Assembly: GCF_000002865.3 (NCBI RefSeq)
Contig: NW_001865044.1
Span: 1,054,836 to 1,091,524 of the forward strand
Direction: 5' to 3'
Length of the DNA stretch: 36,689 nt
DNA from: Monosiga brevicollis MX1
Taxonomy: Eukaryota; Opisthokonta; Choanoflagellata; Craspedida; Salpingoecidae
The notes beneath the pieces are model-generated. The model did not search any database, was not told the origin of the DNA, and saw only the letters and a program-made list of their open reading frames with translations. Both the position numbers and the translations under genes were made by a program. The number at the start of each line of letters is the position of its first letter. Position 1 is the first letter of the stretch. Below, one piece after another: positions 10,822 to 21,376 of the stretch.

Positions 10822-11748
10822 CTAATTCCATCCGACACGAACGGGGGCCAGGCAGTCGGGGCGTGGGGGGCTGTGGCTGAAAGGTTCTTCAATCATGATG
10901 GAGGCCTTGCGACTCGATCCCGCATTGCTAGGACGTTTACTTCCCAGCGCGGCTGTGTTGAAGTTGGCGAGAGTGATGCTGGCCCGCGGCGATTGGGTGA
11001 GGCTCATGCGCGGGGTCTGAGGTTGACTACCGGGCAGCCGGGCCTGGTAGCTACTGCGTCGGCGTTGGCGTGAGTCCTTGCAGCCTGTGTCAGCGCTAAA
11101 AAGGGGTCGGGCACCTTGCGCTTCTCGGCTGATGGAAAGTCGGTTGCTAGCGCGCGTTGAGGGGCTAGGCGGGGCCGAGTCGATTAGGCCGGTATCGTCT
11201 GTGGTGTGGGGGTAGTTGAGGGTGGCCGCACGGGCTGCATCAATTTGACGTTGCTTGCGGAACAACTCCTGGCACATGTAGTTGAGCATGTAGCAGAAGC
11301 TGTCGGCCTCGGCAGTGGTGTGAAAGTGAATCATGATGCATTGGTATGGCTTGTTCTTGTCCTTGGTGAAGCGGTTGACCGTCATCATGGAGATGAGTTT
11401 GGGCTTGCCGCTGCGGTGGTCACGATGGCGAGAGAAGCACCGCATTTCGCGCACGTTGAAGCTGAGGAGGGTACGATTCTTATCCAAGTTGGCGAGGGAG
11501 ATGCTGTTGCCAGCCATGACCAGGGCGACACGAAGGGGCCGCACACCAGTGTTCAGCATGCGCCGGACAGCTCTCTCAGAGAGACACTCCATGTCTTCGT
11601 TCGTGCCACCGCGAGTGAGGGCGCAGCCAAAGTAGTTGGCTTGATACACCTGATTGACCTGAAGGAGGGCATCTTCATCAAAGTGGGAAAAGCTGGCAGA
11701 CGGCGGATGGACGACCTGCATCTCGGCGGTCGTGAGCATGCACCGCAC
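10822..11748 (-). CDS. PTB (phosphotyrosine-binding) domain protein
   Basis: A 308-residue open frame with no intron needed. Residues about 25-150 show the PTB/PID pattern: VNQVYQANYFGCALTRGG (first strand and turn), an amphipathic SERAVRRML helix, LRVALVMAGNSISLANLD, then LLSFNVREMRCFSRHRD. It closes with PYQCIMIHFHTTAEADSF and a C-terminal helix running to LFRKQ. PTB domains bind NPxY-type peptides, often phosphorylated, as adaptors at membranes. The remaining 150 residues are Ser/Arg/Pro-rich with several RRxS/RKxS-like sites (RRRSSY, SRKASI), plausible targets of basophilic kinases. No enzyme domain is visible. The start is uncertain: a further 5' exon could begin near 11993, where a Pro-rich frame opens. 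I cannot name a specific animal orthologue. Confidence 0.75.
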   Translation of the reverse strand: MRCMLTTAEMQVVHPPSASFSHFDEDALLQVNQVYQANYFGCALTRGGTNEDMECLSERAVRRMLNTGVRPLRVALVMAGNSISLANLDKNRTLLSFNVREMRCFSRHRDHRSGKPKLISMMTVNRFTKDKNKPYQCIMIHFHTTAEADSFCYMLNYMCQELFRKQRQIDAARAATLNYPHTTDDTGLIDSAPPSPSTRASNRLSISREAQGARPLFSADTGCKDSRQRRRSSYQARLPGSQPQTPRMSLTQSPRASITLANFNTAALGSKRPSNAGSSRKASIMIEEPFSHSPPRPDCLAPVRVGWN

Positions 11749-12130
11749 GATGCAGCGTGTTTGGCCAGAGCAAGCAAGGGTGATGGGAGAGGCAAAGACC
11801 GTTTGAAATTCTGTTTCAAAAGACGACCGTCAATCCAACAGCAGCAAAGATCCTTCAAGGCGAAGAAGAGGGGAAAAAAAGGCCAAGAGAAAATGCGGCG
11901 TAGGATGGTTTGAGGCCGGCTTGCCACGGCTGGGCTGTCAACGGCAACTGAGGTTGTAGGGAGCTGAGGCTGTTGGTGGGGTGGGGAGAACAAGTTGGGG
12001 ATGGGTGCGCTGGCGATGGCCTTGTCGTGAGGGAGAAAAACTGGGTTGGCGTTTAGGCCGAATCAGGCAAGATCGGGGTTCAGACGGCGGTGTTGAGCCA
12101 AATCAGGTGGCAGAGCAAGGGGTGGGGGGT

Positions 12131-12173
12131 GGGTTAGGGTTAGGGAGTTGAGTCGAGTCGAGTCGAGTCGAGG
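12131..12173. repeat. Telomere-like GGGTTAGGGTTAGGG next to a GAGTC array
   Basis: Positions 12131-12145 read GGG followed by two TTAGGG units. Immediately after, about four tandem GAGTC-type pentamers run to about 12173. Two units are too few to prove telomeric origin, but the spot is unusually repeat-rich and lies 90 nt from the assembly gap. Confidence 0.7.
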
Positions 12174-12261
12174 TTGGAGTTGGAGTTTGTTCGGGGGATG
12201 ATATCGAGGAAAAAAATGCAAGCAGCCGAGACGACACGGTGTCGCTTGCTTGGCGGGTGGC

Positions 12262-12311
12262 NNNNNNNNNNNNNNNNNNNNNNNNNNNNNNNNNNNNNNN
12301 NNNNNNNNNNN
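12262..12311. other. Assembly gap (50 N)
   Basis: Fifty undetermined bases. The round number suggests a placeholder, so the true missing length is unknown. No reading frame across it should be trusted. Confidence 0.99.
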
Positions 12312-12366
12312 CCTTCTGTGGTTGGCTCGCGGCTGAAATTTCTCGTTGGGGGCCACTCGTCCGCTT

Positions 12367-12370
<4 letters not shown>

Positions 12371-12414
<44 letters not shown>

Positions 12415-12432
12415 TGTGTGTGTGTGTGTGTG
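12371..12432. repeat. (AG)21 (TG)10 compound microsatellite
   Basis: An AG run at about 12371-12412 changes directly into TG up to 12432. It has the same architecture as the GA/CA tract at 5781, with a purine dinucleotide run adjoining a purine-pyrimidine one. Confidence 0.95.
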
Positions 12433-12588
12433 ATGTGCAGCAGCTTGGTCATGAACCAAACCAGGCTGGGATATACAGGCAACACACTGCCAAAAGCTCG
12501 TGCCTTCCATGTACTGGTACTGGTACTGTTATTATTACTCATGCCGCCGCCCGTGCACCCCCCCCGTCGCCATCAAACGCACGAGCAC

Positions 12589-12714
<126 letters not shown>

Positions 12715-12973
12715 GCAGTTAACAACATACCAGTCATACCATCCCGTAATGTTCGGTTTCCGAAGAGAGAGAGAGACGTCATGCTTGTCAGACAAATATG
12801 TCAGATAAACAATGCACTGTAAGATTTTTTTTTTTTTGCGTGAGTCGTTGACTCGATTCAGAGGTGTCCGTCCGTGCGTGCGCGTGGGTCTGTGTGCTGG
12901 TTGGTATCAGGGTGTGATTGGGAAGAACGTGCTTGGAGGGGTGTGGTTGGCGGATCAGATTTGAATAGGAACC

Positions 12974-14077
12974 ATGGCGGCAATGCGTCCGGTGATTGGC
13001 GTTGATTTGGATGAGGTGGGACATCGGCTGCTTTTCATTCGCCCGAGCAGTGATGCGCCGTCACCCGTCTGGTCCTGACCATCACTGTCGCTGCAGGTGC
13101 TTGGGTACTTTGTACAGGCGTTGGCCAGTTGGCATAACGAGGTGCACGGGACGTCTCTGTCGCAGGCCGACTTCCACAGCTATCGTTTCTCAGACGTTTG
13201 GGGCGGCTCAGACGCCGAGGCTACCCAGAAGGTGCACGACTTTTTTGAGTCACACTATTTTGCAGAGGTACACCCTTGTCGTAGCCGATGCTGGGCGGCG
13301 TGGGCAAGGGCAGCCACGTGCCGCTAGCAGCTTAACATCATGAAGTTGCTGGCCTCCTTGCTGGTTCTGTCTTCTTCTTTGAATCCTTCTTTGGTCTTGG
13401 CAGATTGCCCCTGTGCCAGGAGCGTTGGCAGCGCTGCAACAGCTGCGCAAAAGCTTTTCTCTGGTCGTCGTCACATCCCGACAACACGCCATCGAACAGG
13501 CAGGTGGCCTGGCCCGGCAAACTTGCATGGCACCACGCGCGCCCGGCCTTTTGCACTCGCTTCCTCAATTATCATTGGGCTACTGAACATGACAGGCTAC
13601 GCGCAACTGGATCGCCAAGCATTATCCTGACATCTTTGACGAAATCTACTTTGGCAATCACTGGGGCATCACCGGCGAGAAAATGTGCGTCTCCTCGAAA
13701 CAGAAACAAAACGCTAGAGGCCGTGCTCCAACTCACACGCCCCGTGTCTGGAATTTAGCTCCAAACCGGATCTCTGTCAAAAAATTGGTGCTCAGGTGCT
13801 GATTGATGATAGCCTCACTTATGCTGAGCAGTGTGCGCCTCAGCTCAAACACGTATGTGCACCATTTCAACCTTCACCTCTTGTTCTTGTGTGCGCCACG
13901 ACAATGGGGAGCGTGCGGTGACCGGTGTCATGTTCTCATTCGGTCCACGGGGCGCAGGTTGTGCTCTTTGGCGAGTATGCGTGGAACGCACGGCCAGAAG
14001 ATCAGCTGCCCAAAGGCGTGACCAGGGCTCTCAATTGGGCGCAGGCCTTGGATATTCTGACGTCGCTCAATCTGTGA
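12974..14077 (+). CDS. HAD-superfamily 5'-nucleotidase-like phosphatase
   Basis: Six exons: 12974-13015, 13097-13267, 13404-13499, 13596-13684, 13759-13852, 13958-14077. Phases close to give 203 residues. HAD motifs are in order. Motif I is VIGVDLDEV, with nucleophile D11 and acid D13. Motif II is SLVVVTSRQ, with the Thr/Ser. The lysine region is near ISKPDLC, and motif IV is VLIDDSLTYA with its acidic pair. The conserved stretches FHSYRFSDVWGG and WIAKHYPDIFDEIYFGNHW resemble small cytosolic HAD proteins related to 5'(3')-deoxyribonucleotidases. The likely reaction is removal of phosphate from a nucleotide or other small metabolite; the substrate cannot be told from sequence. No signal peptide is seen, so it is probably cytosolic. 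Intron 3 uses a GC donor: only that junction keeps the conserved AIEQ-ATRNWIAKHYP reading. Confidence 0.9.
13500..13595 (+). other. GC-AG intron in the HAD gene
   Basis: The exon ends ...ATCGAACAG and the intron begins GCAGGT and ends GACAG. A GT donor 4 nt later would change the phase and lead to an early stop. The GC donor keeps a fully conserved reading. The surrounding CAG|GC context is what known GC-AG introns use. Confidence 0.75.
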
Positions 14078-14343
14078 TTCCGCGCACGCATTTTGCCGAG
14101 ATCTGGTATACAGGTCAATTAAATAGAGGTGCAAGCCACGATCTGATTTTACAAACAATTATAACTGTGGCAAAGCACAGAAACAACTCAAAAGTTGGCA
14201 TTTACCCCCACAGGATCGACAGCGTGCCCCGCACGTGACAGCACAGAGACGGCAGAGGTCTCAAAGAGTCACACGCCGTCGAGTCCAGGGACAAGGCAGA
14301 CACTGAGACATTGTCTTCTTCAAGCCTTGCCAAGGAGATGACT
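14078..14343. other. Convergent intergenic region
   Basis: These 266 nt hold the 3' ends of the HAD gene and the Kir-like gene. A short AT-rich stretch near 14110-14165 may hold processing signals. I see no gene. Confidence 0.55.
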
Positions 14344-16590
14344 CTAGCGGTTGACGGGGTATTCCACGTCCACCGTGTCAAAAAACGCAAAATCGATTGT
14401 TTTGCGTTTGCGACGCAAGCCATCAGGCTGTGTCACCATGTTGTGGAACTTGGCGTTGACCAACATGCGTCCAACAATGTACGTGTGACTCTGGTAGACG
14501 GCTGTACCCGTCTCGGCATCAATGCCGGATATGACCACGGTGATCGTCACATCCTCACGAGCCAACTTGTCCCACGTAATGCCTGCCAACGGGCTATTCG
14601 GCGTGATGGCATGGGCCAGTGTCCAGAGGGGCGGCATCACAGCCATATTGGCGGTCAAAAGTTTCAGCTGATGGTAGCGGCGCAATGCCACTTCCGATTC
14701 CTTTGGCTCGCGTGATAGTGTCACTTGGGCATGGCCCTGCGGTGCAGCCACATCCCCGGAAACGGTTCAGCAAAAAAAAAAAAAAAAAGGGTTCAAGATG
14801 TGCAAGGAACATAAAACCAGTAGACTCATGTTGCGAAACGAAGTCAAAGGGGGACAGGAAGGACGGCATTGGGCACTGACCTGGATGATTTTGTGTTTGA
14901 AAGCATCGGTATAGCCCACTCGGATTTCAAGTGCAGGGCCATTCACAAACGAAGACATGCGGTCCACAACCAACCTAAACGCCCCCGTGCGCGCATCACG
15001 ATGAGATTGAAGTTGTGCGGGAAAGCGAAAGAAAGCACGAGCTGGGAATGGCGGTGATGGCTGGGGGCCCGTGTGCATGGGGGTGAGAGTCGGACAATAC
15101 CATGTTGAGAAGGAAAAAAACGTTGGCGAGCTTCTGAGGCGCGCCAGATAGCCAGCAAGGTAGGCCACGCGAAAGAAAAACCCGACAAAGTAACACGTCT
15201 AAGTACAACGCCGCAAGAGTGAGGGGCACGATGGACGCGCATTCTGCGTCAACTCTGCTTCATCAAACGCAGAGCATGGGGGCGCAAGCGCGGGTGGGTG
15301 GGCGGCTGCGAACAAAGAGGTGTGTGTACGAACCGTGACGAGCAGGTAGGTTGTGGTTGTCATTTTGAGGCGGACTGGAGCCAAGTCGTCTGATCCCGTC
15401 AGGAGGATGGAACCCAGGACCATGAAACACTCGAGGAAGCTGGCATCTTGGCCCGAATTGCCGCGACGATCAACATCCAGAATGACTAGGATGATGGCGA
15501 ACACAAAGGCGAGCGCCACAACCATCCCCAAAAGCTCCAGAACGGTGCGTGCAAGGGCTTTGATGGAGTAAAAAGTGCGGTGAGCGAGCAGGGGCACGTG
15601 TTTGAGTCGAGGCCGTTTGGCTGCCAGCCGCTCTTCATCAGTGGGCACGTCCTCGTTCTGCTCATCCAACGGCCCCCGGTGTTTGGTGAAGACGGGGTTG
15701 TGTTGATTGTACTGGACCGTATGACGGGTTCGCTTCTTGTTGCCGTTGGCAGCGTGAGTGTGGGGAATGCTAGAGTTTTTATTGCGAACAAATGCCTTGA
15801 GTCGGGACACCAGGCCGCCGGCACCGCCCTCGCGATGTTCCTTATCTGATTCACGGTCAGTGGGCTTGTCTTTTCGCGTTTCCTTCTCGTTATCTGAGGG
15901 ACGCTCCTTGGGGTCTGAGGTGCGGCGGCGGCGGCGGAAGAACGATCCGATACTGGCTTGTGAAATGGAGTCGTAGTCGGGCTTGGCTTTGCGGACGGCC
16001 TCGGGGTCGGAGAGCAGAATCGGGCGGTCCTGCTCTGGATCAGAGGAGAGCGAGGCGTTGTCTGCAGCGTGCGGCAGGCCAGTGGGTCGAGCTAGGGGTG
16101 AGGGTGGGCTGGAGTGGGTGGCGGGCGCAGCATGGGAGTCGGAGATGGCGAGGCTGCGTCCCCCCACGGCTGAATCCACACTTTCAATGTCAATGAGTGG
16201 AGGGTGTGCACCCGCGATTCGAGACACGTCCGGGGATGTGATTGTCGGCGCCGGCGCGTTGGTTGGGGTCGAGGCATACTGCTGGTGGTGGGAGCGAAAG
16301 GGGTTGTGCGAGGGCGGCTCATGACGCCGGCGGGCCGCAAAATCTCGCAACTTCTCTTCTTTGGAGCGGCGCGGTCGTCCAAACGACTGCGGGGTTGCCG
16401 ATGCTTGAGGCATACCCGTTCGCTCGTTACTGTTTGCACGCGAGCGTGTGCGAGCCCCGTTGGACAGCTGCATGGCGGTGGTGGTGTGTGTGCTGCTGCC
16501 CGTGTTCTGCCGAGACTGGGCACGTGAGCTCACGGGCGTCTCCAGTGACGGGTGCGAGGCGCGGGTGGGTCGCTGACGCCACCGAAACAT
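14344..16590 (-). CDS. Inward-rectifier (Kir/KirBac)-like channel with atypical filter
   Basis: Four minus-strand exons: 16590-15334, 15198-15101, 14974-14881, 14736-14344. Phases close to 613 residues. Residues 1-345 are a long Ser/Arg/Pro-rich cytoplasmic N-terminus. TM1 is about 350-373 (LGMVVALAFVFAIILVILDV). The pore helix is near 384-396, and TM2 about 414-440 (YLLVTTCYFVGFFFRVAYLA). Residues about 455-613 form a clear Kir cytoplasmic domain: FVNGPALEIRVGY, HAQVTLSRE, PLWTLAHAITPNSPLAGITW, VTITVVISGIDAETGTAVYQ and TIDFAFFDTVDVEYP. Kir channels are tetramers, usually K+-selective and PIP2-gated. Here the filter position reads LLTGSDDLAP (residues ~396-405), where KirBac has TIGYGxLTP, so GYG is replaced by GSD. 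Either selectivity differs, the subunit is non-conducting, or it is regulatory. The exon is continuous across this point, so splicing does not explain it. Confidence 0.85.
15382..15399 (-). other. Non-canonical selectivity filter T-G-S-D-D-L
   Basis: On the minus strand these six codons read ACG GGA TCA GAC GAC TTG. They sit between the pore helix and the inner helix, exactly where Kir channels carry the T-x-G-Y/F-G signature. The downstream Leu-Ala-Pro matches the LTP that follows the filter in KirBac proteins, which anchors the alignment. Confidence 0.8.
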
Positions 16591-17152
16591 GGTCCAAAGT
16601 AAGATGGAAGCACCTGGAAGTCACAGCTCACACGGCCCGTGTCGAGAGGTGGCGTGCAACGGCAGTGGCAATTCGATCCGCGCCGTATGCTCGCCCACCT
16701 GAGTAGGTTCTGGGCCTCGAGCCCAAGTTTGCGATCACAACAGCAGCGCACTCAACCGACCAAGTCGCCACACGCTCTCGGTGTCTGCCTGTGGGGGATG
16801 ACTGACCACGCGCTAAGCGCCCGCTCGCTTGAGGTTGAGGCGAACACGAACACGAACACGAACGGCTGCCGTTTGTCTTCAATCATGAGCCCTTCATCGA
16901 GCCACACCCGCAACGACGATTTATCACACCTGCACACCGCGTTTAAATGGGTTGGCTTATACCGATACCACACCATGAATTTGCTGTTTCCACACTGGCC
17001 TCAGATTTTGTTTCGTTTGCAAGAAACGCCTGACGTCTTCACTGGCTTCGCTATATTGTCAGCAAATGCGTAAGGTTTTGTCAGCAGATTTAAAGTATGA
17101 TCACTGTATTCGCATCTACCAAGCCCAGATGGCCAATGCGGTCAACACGTGG

Positions 17153-17207
<55 letters not shown>

Positions 17208-17461
17208 CGTCTGCAGTTTCTGTCGAGTGGTCGCAGGGGTTGCTGCTGACGCCGCGGAAGAGGTGCGCGAATGCGATGGATGGGAAGCGTGCCTCTTGCG
17301 ATGGGGTGTGCCGTTGTGCCATCATGTTGGAAACAGCTTGTGGGGGGAAGGCTTGCATGGCTGTGGCCTGAGATATGGCAGCGTGGCTGCTGGTCAAACG
17401 CTCATTCATCCTGGGCGCGCTTGGAAGCGTAGGATCAGTCCCAGCCCATCATCGTCTCATC
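16591..17461. promoter_or_regulatory. Divergent promoter region of the Kir-like gene and NOP2
   Basis: These 871 nt separate two divergent ATGs. They contain a short (AACACG)-type run near 16842-16862 and a GA microsatellite at 17156-17205, about 255 nt upstream of NOP2. I see no convincing gene; reading frames here are short and lack conserved sequence. Confidence 0.5.
17156..17205. repeat. (GA)25 microsatellite
   Basis: A perfect GA run of about 50 bp in the region between the Kir-like gene and NOP2. Confidence 0.95.
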
Positions 17462-20400
17462 ATGGGTCGCAAGAAATACGACAAGAGCACACCCATGCGT
17501 GGCAAGGGCCGCAAGGCCAAGAAGCAGGGTCCCCCGGAGCCCCTGGCTGGTGCACCTGGTACGCGAAACGCGCTGCTTCTCCCGGGTCTTCGTCCTCATC
17601 ATCCCCACTCATGCTCTGAACTTTGTGCGCTTCCTCTCAGTTGGCAAGGATGCCAAGGGCGCCAATCGCAAGTGCGTTGTGTGCTCATTGTCTCTTTTTG
17701 ATGGCTTGCTGTTTCGCATTCGCCGCTCACCTGTTCCACTTGCAAATTGGGCCCCGTTTCCAGGAAGGGAGGCCGCTCCAATGAAATTGCTGCTTGTACG
17801 CGCCTTGCTTGGCTTGTGCATGGGCATGTGCATGCCTTTGACTCATCTTCACCTCCTCTGCTGGGTTGGATGGGTCTTTTGCTTTCATAGTTCATGAGGG
17901 TGGTTCAACAGGCCTCTTCTCGCGGTCCTCCCTGGCTCCCAAGCGTTCCAAAAAGGCTGCCATCCCCCCGCCTGCCGAGGTGGAGCCCGAAGAGGAGGAG
18001 ACCGTTGGTGATTTCGATGACTTTGACGCTAGTTTTAGCCAGCTCGATGCCCAGCCCCCCGTAGCCGACGCTCCTTCCGAGGATGAGGAGGGCGAGGATG
18101 AGGAGGTCGATGACATGGAGGAGGACGAGGAAGACGAGGTTGATGGTGAGGACGATGCTCCCGTTAAGACGGGCACCCTCGACGACCTGGACGACGACGA
18201 GGGTGACTTTTTCGCACAAGACGACTTTAACGGTGCGTCGCCGGCTACCACTCGCTAATCCCTGTTGTAATCCCGCCATACGCTTCATTGTCTTCACTGC
18301 CTTTTCCTCTGCAACCTTTGCTGCTCATAGGTGAGGAAGAGGATGGCGACGATAATGAAGAGGGTGACGACCTTTTTGATGATAGCGATGAGGACGCCGA
18401 GCCGGCGACCGGTAAGCATCCGTTCTTTTCAACTTGCCCCCGTTGCGCGCCTCGGTGCTTTGTTCTGCAACCGTCTGACAGTGCTGCCCCACTCTTTTCC
18501 CAGGTTTCTCGGATAGCAACAGCAAATGGCTCAAGCCTTCCAAGAAGGCCAAGGCTGCCAAGCAGGCAATGGATGATCTCTTTGATGAGGAAGACATTGA
18601 GGATGACGAAGATGACGATGACGAAGAAGATGAAGATGAATTGGCAGTTGAGCGCGCTGCGCGTGAGCTCGAGGCGGCCGAGGAAGAGGATGCGTGCGTG
18701 GCACTCGCAGCTGGTCGAACGTACCCCTGCATCCCTCTGTCTCTGCTGTGGTCTCATTCTGTTTTCTTCTGGCACCCATCATTCTTGGCTTCAGGCGTCT
18801 GGCCGAAGAGGAATTGCAGACGAACATTGCTGAGAGCAAGCGATTTGTGCTGCCCAGTGGCCAGGAGATCGAGGCGGGTGGTCGTGTGTCAGAGGATTTG
18901 AGCGTGATTCAAATGCGCATTCGTGATAATCTCAACACGCTCCGCAACTTCAAGGTGGGTCGGCTCACTCGAGCATGGTTGTTCTTCACCCGGCAGCAGC
19001 ATGGGAACATGAATCGAGGCGTTGGCTGCCATCACCGTGAACCAAGCTTTTTCAAGCTTGATCTTGCTCATTTGATACCTGGCCCGTTGCGCCATGGCTT
19101 GATGCTAGGAGTTGCGCGAGGAGGGTCGCTCGCGTACCGAGTACCTGCAGGTCCTCCAAGCCGATCTCTGCTTTTATTACGGTTACAACGACTGCATGAT
19201 GGAGCGCTTCATGCAACTGTTTGGTTTGGACGAGGTATGCCTGGCACAATGGCCCGGCTCAAGTGTCGTCCTGCGTCCTTTTGTCCTTTTGCCCCCCCCT
19301 TCTTTGTTTTCCTCACCGCCACGGTTGTTTGTTTCCACCCCTTGCGTTTGTTGCCACTCTTGTAGCTGATCGAGGCTCTCGAGGCCAACGAAGTGGAGCG
19401 ACCCGTGACCATTCGTACCAACACCCTAAAGACGCGCCGCCGTGATCTGGCTCAGGCGCTGATTAACCGCGGCGTGAGCCTGGATCCCGTGGGCAAGTGG
19501 TCCAAGGTACGCCCCCCCGATCGTTCTGCGTTGCTTGCCGTCGATGGAATGCCGTCCGATCAGTTGGCCAACCAACTCAACGGGATGGGTCCTTTCTCAC
19601 ATTCGTCTAGGTTGGCCTCGTTATTTTTGAGTCCTCAGTGCCCATTGGAGCCACCCCCGAGTATCTGGCTGGACACTATCTGGTTCAGAGTGCGTCGTCT
19701 TTCCTGCCCGTAATGGCTTTGAGCCCACTCCCCAACGAGAAGGTTCTGGACATGGCTGCTGCCCCCGGTAAGAATCTTGCATGCACGCAATCGTAGTTTG
19801 CGGCAAGCAACGGTTGCTTCTTCCTGGTTGCTGGCTTTCTAAGCTAATCTATTGCGGCTTGATGACTCGGCCTTGCAAAGGTGGCAAGACGACACACATG
19901 GCCGCCATGATGAAGAACACGGGCATGGTTGTGGTCAACGACTTTAACAAGGTGGGCAAGCCATTTTTAAAAAAATTTGGCCAATGCAAAAGACCGTAGG
20001 CATTTGAATCTGATTGACCTTGTCCTCATGAGCGACTGCTAATCCTGATATTCGGCCCTTTAGGCTCGTACCAAGTCCCTCTTTGGCAACATTCACCGTC
20101 TTGGTTGCACCAACACGGTCATTTGCAACTATGATGGCCGCGAGTTTCCCAAGGTGAGTGGCGCAGCGGTTTTTGCGCCGGATTCATGACGAGCCGAGCT
20201 TGTCTCATTTACACTGATCTTCTTTCTCCTTAGGTGCTGGGTGGCTTTGACCGCGTGCTCCTGGACGCGCCTTGCTCAGGCTCTGGCGTCATTGCCAAGG
20301 ATCCTGGAGCCAAGAACAACAAGAGCGAGGATGATTTCATGCGCTGTTCCACTCTCCAGAAAGAGCTCATTCTCTCAGCCATTGACTCTGTGGATGCCAA

Positions 20401-21376
20401 CTCGAAGACTGGTGGTTTCATTGTCTACTCCACTTGCAGCATCATGGTAAGCCCATCTCCTTGCTTTTTCGTGACTCGGGAAAGCAAATTGCCTTTTGCG
20501 TTTCCTGCTTTGGTCACTGCTTGCTCAGGAGGCCCGCCCACTCACCCAATGCTCGTCGTGATGTTGTGGTCATTGTCGCTTCGCTGTGAAGGTTGACGAG
20601 AACGAGAGCGTAGTGGACTACGCATTACGCAAGCGCAACGTCAAGCTTGTGGACACTGGCCTTGATTTCGGTCGTCCTGGCTTTACAAACTTCCGTGGCA
20701 AGCGCTTCCATCCGGTATGTGCTGGCTTGTTGGTCGCGCGCCCACCCTCAGGTTCACCAGTTCCATATCCTTCCGTGAGTTCAAATGACTCAATGACCCG
20801 GCTGACTTTTGTAGACGTTGGAAAAGACTCGTCGCTACTATCCTCACGCACACAACATGGATGGTTTCTACGTGGCCAAGCTGCAAAAACTGAGCAACGA
20901 GGTATGTGCTTGCCTGTGTCTGGCTCAGAAGCAGCCTCGACTTGTGGCATTCTTACGCAATGGTCCTTCCTCCTCTTGCTTTTATGATTCAGATTCCCAA
21001 GCGCCAGCCCGATGAGGAGGATGAAGCACCAAAATCCAATGGACAAGCGACAGCCGCCAAGGGCTCAGCAGCCCAGAATGGTGCCGCCGCAGCCAACGCG
21101 GCCAAGGCCAAGCGCAAGCTGCCCAAGCCTGGCAAGGCCCGTGCTGCCCCAGCGGGCTCACTACCATCCGCTCCCGAGGCTGACGCCGACCAGAAGACAA
21201 AGCGCAAGGTGAAGCGCCTGCAAGATACGACTGTAGAGGTTGAAGGGCTCGAGGCAAAATCACATCGCCAACAACGCCAGGAGCGCAAGCATGAGCGGCG
21301 GCAGGCAAAGCGCGGCGCTGCTGCGGCTGGTGGATCAAACAAGGCTGCTAAGCAACGCAAGGCAGGCTCGGCATGA
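17462..21376 (+). CDS. NOP2: Nucleolar 25S/28S rRNA cytosine-5 methyltransferase NOP2
   Basis: NOP2/NSUN1 methylates a cytosine in large-subunit rRNA and is needed for 60S assembly in the nucleolus. Sixteen exons: 17462-17558, 17641-17671, 17764-17795, 17912-18232, 18331-18411, 18504-18693, 18795-18954, 19109-19234, 19366-19506, 19611-19767, 19881-19951, 20064-20153, 20234-20446, 20592-20714, 20815-20901, 20993-21376. All phases close at 767 residues. The N-terminus [18 protein letters not shown] is basic. Residues ~75-260 are strongly acidic (D/E runs), as in other NOP2 proteins. The NOP2/Sun core has [14 protein letters not shown], the SAM loop [35 protein letters not shown] with Cys ~513, and YSTCS with catalytic Cys ~567. 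[11 protein letters not shown] marks the end of the core. A basic Ala/Lys-rich tail follows, typical of nucleolar retention. Exons 2 and 3 are only 31 and 32 nt. Confidence 0.97.

Noticed and set aside
11206-11913. A 235-residue frame on the plus strand opposite the PTB gene
   Set aside because: The minus strand encodes a recognisable PTB domain; the plus frame is its shadow.
16639-17073. A plus-strand frame in the spacer before NOP2
   Set aside because: No conserved sequence; contains repeats of Asn-Thr from a hexamer repeat and lies in a promoter region.
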